Source: Actinomycetes bacterium (GTDB lineage: Bacteria > Actinomycetota > Thermoleophilia > Gaiellales > Gaiellaceae). From it: 38,483 bases of DNA. Of this stretch, positions 16,971 through 26,447 are shown piece after piece. Both the position numbers and the translations under genes were made by a program. The notes under the pieces are model-generated. The model did not search any database, had not been told where the DNA came from, and saw only the letters and a list, made by a program, of their open reading frames with translations. Numbering within the stretch: position 1 is the stretch's first letter; every line of letters begins with the position of its first letter. The stretch covers positions 1-38,483 of the forward strand of contig JAPOVR010000044.1 of the NCBI GenBank assembly GCA_026708005.1. Direction: 5' to 3'.

Positions 16971-17569
16971 GACCGCTCGGCGGGTCAGTGGTCTCGTAGC
17001 CCGAAGCCACCGAAGCTGAAAATTGCTCCAAGGCCTATAGGGGGCCCGGTGGGGGGTGGACCCGGTTTTTCGCGGGGGTGGGGGCGGCCGGTGTGGTGTG
17101 TGGCGGCGGTGCTTACGGTTGCTTTGCTCGTTTGAGGGCGCGGCGCAGCCACGCGGCCGCTGGCGTAAGCAGCGGCAGCCGCCGCCTACGTGTCCGGCCG
17201 GCCGATAGCACGGGAAGAGCCATCCCGGGGACGATAAGCCAAACGGCTGGGGTAGGCTGCGGGTGGCTGGCTCCCCCCGCCCGCGGGCGGGAGCCGCTAA
17301 CCACGAGCAGAGGCCTGCTCGCCCGATCCGTCGACATCGGGAGATCGAGCCGGCTTCTGCTGGACCGGCGAAGCTGCCCTTGGAGCCCGGCGTGTGGTGG
17401 CCTGGCCGGGGACGTCACCGGCAACCCTTGAGCGCCCCGCGCCCACCCCCTAACCCCAAGACCGAGCCCGGAAAAACCAAAACCAGAATTCGCTCTGGGG
17501 CCGTCAGGGTCCCGGGGGGTACCGGGGGGCCGGTTTTTCGCGGGGTGGGGGGCCGGCGGGTAGGTGACA
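16971..17569. other. GC-rich gene-free stretch with a direct repeat
   Basis: About 600 bp with frames open on both strands because of GC content, none recognisable. The motif CCGGTTTTTCGCGGGG occurs at about 17062-17077 and 17531-17546, each time followed by a G-rich tract, about 470 bp apart. Confidence 0.5.
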
Positions 17570-18085
17570 ATGCAGGACACGATGACCAACGACCGGCAAG
17601 CGGCCGGGGACGTCGGGGGCGGCGAGGCCGGCCGGCTCGTGGAGGGCTGGCGCAGGGAGCAGGCCGACCGGCGGGGCACGGTCGAGGTCGGCGCCCCGGT
17701 CGCCGACCGGCTCGAGCGGCTCGCCGCCAAGGCGGGCGGCCGGCCGCTGAGGCGGCTGGTAACCGGCTGGCAGTACACACGGGCCGGGCGGATCCGCCAC
17801 GTCGTCATCGCCGAGCAGCTCGAGGGCTGGGAGCTCCCGGACGGCTCGGCGGTGATGCTCGAGCCGGAGCCGCACGCCGAGGCCGCCCCGAAGGGGCCCG
17901 AGATCACCGGGCCGGCGCTTCGCGCCTGGCGGGAACGGGAGGGCCTGGACGTCGCCGAAGCCGCCGGCCGAGTCGAGGTGACCGCGAGCACCTGGCGCCG
18001 CTGGGAGCAAGGCAGCCTCGCCCCCGGCGGGCCGGCCCGGGTCCTGCTCGCCGACCTGCTCGCCACACTCGGCCGCCGCCGCTAA
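17570..18085 (+). CDS. XRE-type helix-turn-helix regulator
   Basis: The protein has 171 residues from ATG 17570, with TAGG 5 nt upstream; GTG 17564 and ATG 17582 are alternatives. Residues ~40-105 are an uncharacterised basic domain (ADRLERLAAKAG, then RRLVTGWQYTRAGRI). The C-terminal ~60 residues, ITGPALRAWREREGLDVAEA then VTASTWRRWEQG, form a cro/CI-type HTH close to those of phage and plasmid regulators. It lies upstream of the recombinase in the same direction and may control it. A dyad overlaps the recombinase -10 box, but the link is inference. Confidence 0.72.
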   Translation: MQDTMTNDRQAAGDVGGGEAGRLVEGWRREQADRRGTVEVGAPVADRLERLAAKAGGRPLRRLVTGWQYTRAGRIRHVVIAEQLEGWELPDGSAVMLEPEPHAEAAPKGPEITGPALRAWREREGLDVAEAAGRVEVTASTWRRWEQGSLAPGGPARVLLADLLATLGRRR

Positions 18086-18185
18086 CCCGGCCGCCGCGGA
18101 GAAGTTGACTCGCCCCGGCCCAGGAAGGAGCGGCTTGGCTCGAGGCCGTCTAGGCAACCCGCCGGGCGAGCCCGGAACCCCTAGC

Positions 18186-18213
18186 TTGACACCCCAGAAG
18201 ATTTATTGATAAT
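18186..18213 (+). promoter_or_regulatory. Sigma-70-type promoter of the recombinase gene
   Basis: TTGACA (18186-18191), a 16-nt spacer and GATAAT (18208-18213) form a near-consensus promoter. Transcription would start about 9 nt before ATG 18229, giving a nearly leaderless mRNA without a Shine-Dalgarno. The dyad GATAA/TTATC (208-212 and 219-223 of this kilobase) overlaps the -10 and could bind a repressor. Confidence 0.65.
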
Positions 18214-18228
18214 AACCGTTATCCGAGA

Positions 18229-19548
18229 ATGTCAGGGGACATGGGCACGACACACCACGACATCCAGCCCGGGAGCCCACCGGCCGAGCCGGACTGGGTT
18301 GAGGTCCTGCGCGACGAGGAAGACCGTCCCACCCTCCGGGAGGAGCTGGGGGAGCTCTTCCCCCTGGAGGAGCGGCGGGAGCCGGTCCCTGCCGAGGTCG
18401 AGGCCGCCGAGGTCCGCGCGGCCGCGTTTTTGCTCGATGACGAGGAGGGAGGGGTGCCCGACCCGGACGAGCGGTGGCCGGACGGCAGGCCGATCGAGCC
18501 TCACCCCGTCGATCTCGACTACGCCAAAGGACTCACCCCCGCAAAGCGCAACCTGCTCTTCGATCTCGTGCTCGAGCGCACAGGCATCGACTGGCGGCCC
18601 GCGCTCAGCTGGGAGCACCGCAAACGCGTCGAGGCCGCCGCACGGGCCGCCCGTGCCGACAGGACGGTCGTCACCTACGCGGTGCAGTGGAGCCTGTTCG
18701 CTGACTGGGCGGCTGGGGAGGGGCTCGAGCCGCTGCCCGCCCAGCCCGCCGTGGTGGCCTCCTACCTGGCCTGGCGGGCCGAGCAAGGAGCGAGCGTCTC
18801 CACGGTCAGGGTCTCGTCTGCTGCGATCAGCGCGGCCCACCGCGACCGGGGCCTGGAGGATCCGACCAAGCACGAGGGGGTGAAGCGGACAGTCGCCGGT
18901 GTCTCCCGCCAACAAGCAGGCCGGCAGAAGCGCCAAGCGCGGGCGCTCACCTCGGATGCGTTGGCCGCGATCCGCGCGACAGCCCGACAGCCCAGAGTCT
19001 GGGCCGACGGGAAACGCCGAGAGTCCCCCGAGCGAGCCGAGACGCGGGGCAGCCTCGACATCGCCCTTTGCGCCGTCCTGCGCGACGCCCTGTTGCGCCG
19101 CAGCGAGGCCGCCTCCCTCACCTGGGCCGACATCACAACCGGGCCCGACGGGTCAGGCCGGCTCACCGTCAGACAGTCCAAAACAGACCAGGAAGGCGCG
19201 GGCGCCGTCCTCTACCTCTCCCCCCAAACCATGGCCGACCTCGAACGGATCCGGCCTAGCCCGGCCGACCCTGAGGCGTCGGTGTTCGGGCTCGGCCCGG
19301 ACAGGATCGCCGGCCGCGTCCGGGCCGCCGCCCACGCCGCAGGCCTCGACGACGCCGGCCTCTACAGCGGCCACTCGGGCCGGGTGGGGATGGCCCAGGA
19401 CCTCGTGAAGGACGGTGCCAGCCTGCCCGAACTGATGCAAGCCGGACGCTGGGAAAGCCCCGCCATGCCCGCCCACTACGCCCGCGCCGAACTCGCCGCA
19501 CAAGGCGCCGTCGCCCGCTACTACAACAAGACCACCAGAAACACCTAG
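18229..19548 (+). CDS. Tyrosine recombinase/integrase
   Basis: The protein has 439 residues. The first ~130 form an acidic extension (many Glu/Asp) that is absent from the 326-residue relative at 30343. Residues ~140-225 resemble the SAM-like core-binding domain (RTVVTYAVQWSLFADWAAGE). The catalytic domain shows the Arg in DALLRRSEAASLTW, the Lys in RQSKTDQEG, the HxxR in YSGHSGRVGMAQ, the GRW tryptophan and the nucleophile Tyr in PAHYARAEL. All key residues are present, so it should be active in site-specific recombination: integration, excision or multimer resolution. A strong own promoter lies immediately upstream. It is related to the recombinases at 1-127 and 30343-31323. Confidence 0.92.
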   Translation: MSGDMGTTHHDIQPGSPPAEPDWVEVLRDEEDRPTLREELGELFPLEERREPVPAEVEAAEVRAAAFLLDDEEGGVPDPDERWPDGRPIEPHPVDLDYAKGLTPAKRNLLFDLVLERTGIDWRPALSWEHRKRVEAAARAARADRTVVTYAVQWSLFADWAAGEGLEPLPAQPAVVASYLAWRAEQGASVSTVRVSSAAISAAHRDRGLEDPTKHEGVKRTVAGVSRQQAGRQKRQARALTSDALAAIRATARQPRVWADGKRRESPERAETRGSLDIALCAVLRDALLRRSEAASLTWADITTGPDGSGRLTVRQSKTDQEGAGAVLYLSPQTMADLERIRPSPADPEASVFGLGPDRIAGRVRAAAHAAGLDDAGLYSGHSGRVGMAQDLVKDGASLPELMQAGRWESPAMPAHYARAELAAQGAVARYYNKTTRNT

Positions 19549-20584
19549 CCGCCCCCGCCCGCCCCCCCGGGGGAGAGTGGACTTGAGACTGGAGTGGCCT
19601 GGACCCCCGGGCCATCCGCAGGCGGGCAGACCAGACCGGAAGACAGGCCGCCGACCCCAGAACAAACTGTTTCCGCCCCGCACACACGGCCTGGAAGCGC
19701 TCGAGAGCCCGAGCATCCACAAAACTCCCCTACGCGCGGGTCCCGGCCGGCTCGCGCGCTCCACGGCCGCCTGGCTGGGAGGGGGTTTTGGCGGGGCGGC
19801 TCGTGCCCGGTGGCGGCGTTCAGGCGGTGCTTGGGGACGTTTGGGGACGAACTCCGAGCGCCTTAGTGGGGTGCGCGCAAACCGGCTCGCGGCCGCCGCT
19901 CTCGGTCTGACGCCCCCGCAGAGCCGCCGGAACAGCCGCTAGACCGCATGGTTGAGCGGAATACCGCTCGCATCCTCGCGCGCGCGCCACCGCGCGCGCG
20001 GCGCCCGCTCCGCATCCCCCTGGGTGAGAGGGGCCGGCGGGGGCTCGAGGCGCCCGGTTTGACGGCCCGAGCTGGGCTGGGCTGGGCAGCTCGCGGACGG
20101 GTTGCGGACGAACCCGGCACGCGGGCGCAGGTGCGGCAGGGCACACGTGATCAGTGACCGGTTTCGCCTGGCAGCCCCGGTAAGACGCCAAAACGGTCTC
20201 TAGCCCTGTTCCCATACGGGTTTGCGGCCAGCCCCCTCGCGCGCGCGGGCATGATCGCGCGCGGGGCGCGCCGCACCGGCCCCTGGGCTGGAGGGGTCTG
20301 ATGGCCTCCAGCGGGCCCCGGCGGCGGCTGTCTGGTGGCTCGTGCGGATGGTTACGGATGGTTGGGATCGCTGTGGACATGTGTGGCGCGTGTTTGGCGG
20401 CGCCTGTTTCGCGGGCCCTGCCACTCGTAAAACCCTGCCTGCCGACGAGGTTGATCAGGGAGTTCGGGCGGTGCCCGCCCCAGGGCCTGGCGGGGTTGGT
20501 TGCGCCTGGGAGGTGCAGACTTTGTTTTCCCGGTCCGGGCGGGGCGACAGGGTTCCAGGTTCGGGCGTTCCCAGCGGATGCCGC
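19549..20584. other. Long GC-rich stretch without recognisable genes
   Basis: More than 1 kb in which frames on both strands give Arg/Pro/Ala-rich low-complexity products, typical of non-coding high-GC DNA. Alternating CG tracts occur near 19978-20003 and 20237-20265. I found no tRNA, transposase or Shine-Dalgarno-supported start. Confidence 0.5.
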
Positions 20585-20708
20585 ACCATGCCGGCAAGTC
20601 TTTATCCGGCAGGGATCCGCGGATGCCTGCCCAGCTAAAGCGAACCATGCCGGCCGCAGCCGGAAATCTGTTATCCGGCAGGGATCCGCAGATATCTGTC
20701 CAGCTAAA
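20585..20708. repeat. Two tandem palindrome-containing repeats
   Basis: The unit TTATCC…AGCTAAA (38 bp) occurs at 20602-20639 and 20671-20708, differing at four positions, all transitions. Each is preceded by ACCATGCCGG. The centre of the unit is a near-palindrome (GGCAGG…CCTGCC around TCCGCGGA). In copy 2, two C-to-T changes turn G-C pairs into G-T/U pairs, so an RNA hairpin would survive. They lie 160-280 bp before the binding-protein gene. Confidence 0.7.
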
Positions 20709-20866
20709 ACTGGACCGTGACGGCAGCGGCCTCGACGTGAAGCTCGACCGGGTGACAGGGGCCCGGTCAGCAGGGCAACCTCCGGCGGCCAAGACTGGTC
20801 TCGGCCTGTTCCCGCTATCAGAGCCCGGGCATCAACACGGGCCGTACCTCTGTCCAGGGGTGCAAT

Positions 20867-23800
20867 ATGCTGCTTTCCTCTATGGGACGGGCTTGGTTCC
20901 TTGCGGCGACGGCCGCTGTCGTGCTGGCGTTGGCGACACCTGCGTTCGGGGCGCCGCCGGGTGTGTTGCATGGGGGGGACGGGTCCCGGAGTGTTTTGGA
21001 GGGGCCGGCCCGGGTTGAGATCGAGGCCAGCAGTGACGGGCGGTGTTTGTCGGCGTTCCGGGTTGACGCGGCTGGGGTGCGGTCACCGGCGCTGGGTGTG
21101 AAGTTCAAGCTCGACGAGCGGCGCAGGGTGTTTTCTGTGTCGGGCCGGGTCTGTACGAACCAGGCCTGGACGACGGCGCAGGCGGTTTGGCGGGGCCGGG
21201 TGTTCTCGCGGGTGTTGGTGAACGAGCGGGCGCCGGGGCCGGTGCTGGTGGTCGGTCATTTGGCGGCCCTGTCGGGGTATTTCGGAGAGGCGATGAGCCA
21301 GGCTGCGGCGCTGGCCGCTGACCATCTGAATCTGGCCGGCGGTCCAGCAGGATCGCCGGTCGTTGTCGCCGTCCGGGACAGCGGCACAAGCCCCGCCGAG
21401 GCTGTTGAGGCAACCCGCGTGCTCCTTGATGCGGAGGGCGCAGCCGCGATCGTGGGTGCTGCCTCGTCGGGCGCGACGGTCGCGGTGGCTGAGGAGGTGA
21501 CCGCGCCTGCGGGGGTGTTGCAGATATCCGGCTCTTCGACGGCCCCGGCGATCACGACGCTCGTCGACGGCGACTTTCTCTTTAGGACAGTGCTTTCTGA
21601 CGCAGCCCAGGGTGTTGTGCTGGCTGATCTGGCTGCCGAGCTCGGCTACCGGACAGCCGGCGTCATTCACGTCGACAACCCGTATGGGCACGGGCTCGCG
21701 ACCCGCTTCGCGGAGGCGTTCGCGGCCAGGGGTGGCACCGTGACGGCCATTGTCGCTCACGGCCGCAACCAGTCCTCCTACGCCGCCGAGGCCGAGTTGG
21801 TGACGGCCGGCGGCCCGGATGTGCTGGTCGTGGTTAGCTACGAGGAAGCCGAGGTGTATCTGCGCGAGGTGTTGGAGGGCGGCTACTCGGGCGCGTTCCT
21901 GTTCACTGACGGGACGAGGTCGCCGGAGCTGTTCGAGGCTGTGGGCTGGGATTTGTTGGAGGGCAGCTACGGCACCGGCCCCGGTTTCGAGGCGAGCCGA
22001 CCCCAGACGCAGGCGTTCGTTGACGCCTACAGGGCTGTCTACGGGATCCAGCCACCGAGCCTGTTTATGAACGAGACCTATGACGCGGTCGTGCTCGTCG
22101 GTTTGGCGGCGGCCGCGGCGGGCACAGTCACGGACTCGGCGGCGATCCGTGACCAGCTCCGGCATGTGGCGAACCCGCCGGGTGTGGTTGTCGGGCCCGG
22201 TGCCGCGGGTGTGAAACGCGCTTTGGGGCTGATCGCTGCCGGTGTGGATGTCAACTACGAGGGCGCCTCCGGGCCCGTCGACCTGGACGCTAACGGGGAT
22301 GTCCGGGCGGGCACCATCGAGGTCTGGCGGGTCGAGGACGGGCAGATAGCGCCCGTCCGGCAGGTCCCCGTTGAGCTGAGCGGGATCGTCGATGTGCTCA
22401 GAGAGAACGCCGCGGCATTCGAGTACGAGATCGGCCGGCACGGAGGCTCACTAAGGGTCGCGACGATCTCCGAGCCGCTCACGTTCAACCTGGCGATCTC
22501 GAACGACGCTGGCTCGTCGGATGTGCTGGGCTACCTGTTCGAGGGCTTGACGGAGGTCTCGTGGCTGACAGACCGGGTCGAGCCCGGGCTTGCCGAGCGG
22601 TGGGAGCGCTCCGATGACGGCCTGACATGGACGTTCCATCTGCGCCGGGACGTGCGCTGGCACGACGGGCAGCCGTTCACCGCCCGGGATGTGGACTTCA
22701 CGTTCAACCGGGTCATCTACAACGACGGGATCCCTGCCAGCGCCCGGGCGTCGTTCACGTTCCGCTACCCGAACGAGGAGACAGGCGGCTGGCAGTCAGC
22801 GCCCATGACCGTCGAGGCGCTTGATGACTACACCGTCCGGTTCGTTCTGCCTGTGCCTTTCGCGCCTTTCCTTCGCTCGATGGGAACCGCGATCTACCCT
22901 GAGCACATCCTGGGGCCGTATGCCGAGGACGGCACGTTCGCCGAGGTGTGGGGCATCGACACAGACCCGGCCGAGATCGTCGGCACAGGCCCGTTCACGA
23001 TCGGGCTGTACAAGCCCGGCGAACGGTTGGTTTTGCGGCGCAACCCCGACTACTGGCTCAAAGACGCCGCAGGCAACAGGCTGCCCTACCTGGACAGGAT
23101 CGTCCACAACATCGTCCCCGACCTGGCAACAGAGCTCGCGAGGTTCCAGTCGGGGAAGGCGGATCTGCATGGCGTGTCCGGCAGGGAGTACGCGCTGCTT
23201 GAGCCCCTCCAGGGGGAGGGGGACTTCACGATCCACCGGAGGGGACCCGCCTTCGGGACAACGTTCCTTGCGTTCAACATGAACCCCACCAGCAGCCCCG
23301 AGACCGGGGATCCCTACCTGGCGGCGGAGAAGCTCGGCTGGTTCCAGAACACCCGGTTCCGGCAGGCGGTTGCGCACGCGATCGACAAGGACACGATCAT
23401 CCGTGAGATCCTGGACGGGCTCGGCTACCCGCAGTGGGCGTCGGTCAGCCCGGCCGCCGGTGACTTCCACAACCCCGGCGTGCGCAGGTACGAGTACGAC
23501 GTCGGCAAAGCCAACGGGATCCTGGACAGCCTCGGCTGGACGGACACAGACGGGGACGGGATACGCGAAGACGGTGCGGGCAACAGGATCGAGTTCACGC
23601 TGGTAACCAACACAGGCAACACCGTCCGCGAACAGGTCACGCTGCACATCAGCGAGGGCCTCGACAAGATCGGGATCAAAGCCAACTACCGGCTGGTCGA
23701 GTTCGGCGAGCTCGTCTCCCAGCTGACCGACTCCTACGACTGGGAGGCGATGGTGATTGGCTTCACCGGCGGCCCAGATCCCTACAGCGGCATCGTTTTC

Positions 23801-24088
23801 TGGCACAGCAGCGAATCCCTGCACCTGTGGTACCCGAACCAGCCCCAGCCCGCCACCGACTGGGAAGCCCGGATCGACGACCTCTACATCCAGGCCAGCC
23901 AAGAACTCGACCACCAAAAGCGCGTCGAGCTCTACCACCAGGCCCAACAGATCGACGCCGAAAACGTCCCCGTCATCTACACCACACTCAGCGAGCGGCT
24001 AACCGCCATCCGCAACGTCTTCGGCAACACAACACCCACCCTCTACGGGCTCTGGGACACCCGCTACCTCTACCGAACCGGCCAATAG
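20867..24088 (+). CDS. Fusion: branched-chain-amino-acid-type (PBP1) + peptide-type (SBP_bac_5) substrate-binding protein
   Basis: The protein has 1073 residues. ATG 20867 has AGGGG 7 nt upstream and starts a signal peptide ending near ATPAFG. Residues ~30-120 are a small beta-rich domain that I do not recognise. Residues ~125-500 match the LivJ-like type I periplasmic-binding fold: VGHLAALSGYFGE, AADHLNLAGG, AAAIVGAASSGATVAVAEE, ISGSSTAPAIT, then VIHVDNPYGHGLATRFAEAF. Residues ~525-1070 match the OppA/DppA-like fold: LRVATISEPLTFNLA, LAERWERSDDGLTWTFHLR, VRWHDGQPFTARDV, GTGPFTIGLYKPGERLVLRR and RFRQAVAHAIDKDTI. The two families normally serve different ABC importers. No permease or ATPase gene is near, so a scavenging or sensory role, or partners elsewhere, must be assumed. 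Confidence 0.9.
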   Translation: MLLSSMGRAWFLAATAAVVLALATPAFGAPPGVLHGGDGSRSVLEGPARVEIEASSDGRCLSAFRVDAAGVRSPALGVKFKLDERRRVFSVSGRVCTNQAWTTAQAVWRGRVFSRVLVNERAPGPVLVVGHLAALSGYFGEAMSQAAALAADHLNLAGGPAGSPVVVAVRDSGTSPAEAVEATRVLLDAEGAAAIVGAASSGATVAVAEEVTAPAGVLQISGSSTAPAITTLVDGDFLFRTVLSDAAQGVVLADLAAELGYRTAGVIHVDNPYGHGLATRFAEAFAARGGTVTAIVAHGRNQSSYAAEAELVTAGGPDVLVVVSYEEAEVYLREVLEGGYSGAFLFTDGTRSPELFEAVGWDLLEGSYGTGPGFEASRPQTQAFVDAYRAVYGIQPPSLFMNETYDAVVLVGLAAAAAGTVTDSAAIRDQLRHVANPPGVVVGPGAAGVKRALGLIAAGVDVNYEGASGPVDLDANGDVRAGTIEVWRVEDGQIAPVRQVPVELSGIVDVLRENAAAFEYEIGRHGGSLRVATISEPLTFNLAISNDAGSSDVLGYLFEGLTEVSWLTDRVEPGLAERWERSDDGLTWTFHLRRDVRWHDGQPFTARDVDFTFNRVIYNDGIPASARASFTFRYPNEETGGWQSAPMTVEALDDYTVRFVLPVPFAPFLRSMGTAIYPEHILGPYAEDGTFAEVWGIDTDPAEIVGTGPFTIGLYKPGERLVLRRNPDYWLKDAAGNRLPYLDRIVHNIVPDLATELARFQSGKADLHGVSGREYALLEPLQGEGDFTIHRRGPAFGTTFLAFNMNPTSSPETGDPYLAAEKLGWFQNTRFRQAVAHAIDKDTIIREILDGLGYPQWASVSPAAGDFHNPGVRRYEYDVGKANGILDSLGWTDTDGDGIREDGAGNRIEFTLVTNTGNTVREQVTLHISEGLDKIGIKANYRLVEFGELVSQLTDSYDWEAMVIGFTGGPDPYSGIVFWHSSESLHLWYPNQPQPATDWEARIDDLYIQASQELDHQKRVELYHQAQQIDAENVPVIYTTLSERLTAIRNVFGNTTPTLYGLWDTRYLYRTGQ

Positions 24089-24965
24089 CCAACACAACTC
24101 GGCGGCCACGGCAACCAGAAAAACGCGCCGGCGGAGCTGGCTGAGCAACACCCAGGACGCGGCACCTCGTTCCCTGTCTGGCAGTTGTGCCCTGTAGTCC
24201 CATGGGGGCTGTCGGGGCACCCACAGGTGTTTGCCGCCCGTCCGGGCTCGGGCAAGGTGGCCCCGTAAGCCGACCCGTCCGCGCTGACTCGACTGGCCGA
24301 GACCGGTCGTCCGCCGCTCTTCGCCCGGCCCGGCGGCCTCACGCAAGTGGCCTTTCACCGGTGTTCTGTTTGCGCACAGCTTGGGCCGGCAGAGCGGCAG
24401 GACGAGCGCGGCTGCCGGCCCAGGCAAGGGATGGCAGGGGGAAGCCGCTCCCTGGCGTTTAGACGCGGTTCTGTGGCCTCTCAGCGGGGCGGGCGGGGGC
24501 GTTTAGGATCCTGCGGCTGATGCCTGTGAAGGCCCGCCAGTTCGCGCCCGCTGTTGCTGTTGTTGTTGGGTGGGTTGGGGCGTCGCCGTTTGGTGTGAGG
24601 TTCGTGTTGCCGCGGCTTGAGCACGCTTCCTTGGGGGCTGGTGGCCCGCTTTGGGGTGTGCCTCCGCTGGGTTATCTGCCAGCGTTGCTCTTCACCGGGG
24701 GGCTGGCGTTGCTGTTGTTGGCGGCTGGGGCTAGCGGCGCCTGCTGGTTGAGCTGCCGTGGCCGGGACGGCCGGTAACAGCACGACCCCTCCCGTCAGCA
24801 CGGCGGCCCAGGGTGATTGTCTATCCCTGTCTGGTGGGCTTGCCGGGCGAGTTCCCGCGCGCCGGGGCGACATCGCCGCGGCTGTCTCGTGATGCTCTCT
24901 AGGTGGTGTGCCGCGGTGTTTCCCGGTGGGGGAGAGGGTGTTCCCTGCCGCGGGGGGCGGGGGTC
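24089..24965. other. Intergenic region between two convergent genes
   Basis: About 880 bp. The only candidate is a plus-strand frame of 85 codons at 24520-24777 with a C-terminal hydrophobic segment (LPALLFTGGLALLLLAAGA). It has a distant AGGA and no recognisable family, and I leave it uncalled. No clear terminator is seen. Confidence 0.4.
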
Positions 24966-26426
24966 TTAGTTTTCTTCTTCGCCGCCTTCTTCTTCGTCTA
25001 GGTCTTCGGGCATGAGCACGAACTCGGGGTAGGACTCCATGCCGAGCTCGCCGGCGTCCTGGCCTAGCTGTTCGACCTGGCGGGAGACCCGCACACCCAG
25101 TGTCCGTTCGAGCAGCTGCCAGAGCGTCCAGGAGACCAGGAACACGAACGCCCCGATCGCGACTACACCAAGAAGCTGGATGTGGAACTTGGCGCCACCG
25201 GCGATGCTTGCAGCGATCGTCCCCCACGCGCCCGCGAACAAGTGGGCGGGCACCGCCCCGACAACGTCGTCGACTTTGACCTTCTCCATGAGCTTCAGCC
25301 CGGAGACGCAGATCGCGCTGCCGACAGCGCCGATGATCACCGCCCACAGATGGCCCGGTATCCCCCCCACCGGGTCGGCGATATCAGGGGCCGCCGTGAT
25401 CGAAACAAGCCCCGCGATCGCACCGTTCAAACCAGCGAACAAATCGATCCGCCCGAGGATCGGCCGGGAGATCGCTAGAGCGGTTATCACACCGGCCGCC
25501 GCAGCCAGGTTCGTGTTCACCAACACGATGCTCATCGCCACGGCGTCCAGGGCGCTGCTCAACGCCAGCTGGGAGCCGCCGTTGAACCCAAACCAGCCAA
25601 GCCACAGAATCAGCACACCCAGCGTCACAACCAGGATGTTCGAAGGCGGCGACGGCCTGACCGTCCCGTCACGGCGGAACTTACCGAGCCTTGGCCCAAC
25701 AACCATCGCCCCGGCAAGGGCCGCCCACCCGCCGACGCTATGAACGATCGTCGAGCCGGCGAAGTCCTTGAACCCCATGTCCGCGAGCCAGCCGCCACCC
25801 CACGTCCACGCACCCACGATCGGGTAGATGATCGCCGTCAAAAGCAGCGTGAACAGAAGAAACGACCAGATCTTCACCCGCTCCGCGAGCGCACCAGAGA
25901 CGATCGACGCCGCTGTCGCAACGAACACCATCTGGAAGAACCAATCCGACATCACCGAGTAGCCGGCGCCGTCCCCCAACACCGCAGACAGCGCCCCGTC
26001 CTTGCCGGCCAACAGATCGAGCTCGTCCCCGGAGGGCAGGTACATGAACCCGGGCGAGCCGATCGCGCCCCCAAGGTTGTCGCCGTACATCAGGTTGTAG
26101 CCGACGAAGAAATACGCCAAACCCGCGATCGAGTACAGCCCGATGTTCTTCAAACAGATCATCGACGCGTTCTTCGTGCGCACCGACCCGGACTCGAGCA
26201 TCGTGAACCCAGCGCACATCCACATCACCAGAGCGCCCCAGATCAGGAACGCAAACGTGTTCAGAACGAAAGACGTCTCCTCGCCGACCCCGGCCGCGTT
26301 CGCGACCGCGGGCCGGGCCAGCAGCACAACAGCCGTGGCCAAACCCGTCGCCGCCAGAATCGCCGCAAGACGACGACGAGAAAGAACCCTCACCAACCCC
26401 GACAACACGGTAGACACGGCTGGCAT
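24966..26426 (-). CDS. amt: Ammonium transporter, Amt family
   Basis: The protein has 486 residues from ATG 26426. The frame is open further upstream, but those codons lie in the duplicated non-coding block. An N-terminal hydrophobic segment (AAILAATGLATAVVLLARPA) precedes eleven predicted membrane helices. Family landmarks are the MCAGFTMLESGSVRTKN segment, SDWFFQMVF, the first pore His in STIVHSVGGWAALAGA, WLGWFGFNGGS and the second pore His in AVPAHLFAGAWGT. The C-terminus ends in an unusually acidic tail (PEDLDEEEGGEEEN). It takes up ammonium for GlnA. No glnK is adjacent. The region just before the ATG carries two iteron sequences copied from the rep upstream region, so its expression may respond to Rep. 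Confidence 0.95.
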   Translation of the reverse strand: MPAVSTVLSGLVRVLSRRRLAAILAATGLATAVVLLARPAVANAAGVGEETSFVLNTFAFLIWGALVMWMCAGFTMLESGSVRTKNASMICLKNIGLYSIAGLAYFFVGYNLMYGDNLGGAIGSPGFMYLPSGDELDLLAGKDGALSAVLGDGAGYSVMSDWFFQMVFVATAASIVSGALAERVKIWSFLLFTLLLTAIIYPIVGAWTWGGGWLADMGFKDFAGSTIVHSVGGWAALAGAMVVGPRLGKFRRDGTVRPSPPSNILVVTLGVLILWLGWFGFNGGSQLALSSALDAVAMSIVLVNTNLAAAAGVITALAISRPILGRIDLFAGLNGAIAGLVSITAAPDIADPVGGIPGHLWAVIIGAVGSAICVSGLKLMEKVKVDDVVGAVPAHLFAGAWGTIAASIAGGAKFHIQLLGVVAIGAFVFLVSWTLWQLLERTLGVRVSRQVEQLGQDAGELGMESYPEFVLMPEDLDEEEGGEEEN

Positions 26427-26447
26427 AGTAAGCCAACCACAGGACAC

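Noticed and set aside
19820-20971. 383-codon minus-strand frame in the gene-free region
   Set aside because: Low-complexity Arg/Pro/Ala product, no start signal, and overlap with the receptor gene; typical of high-GC non-coding DNA.
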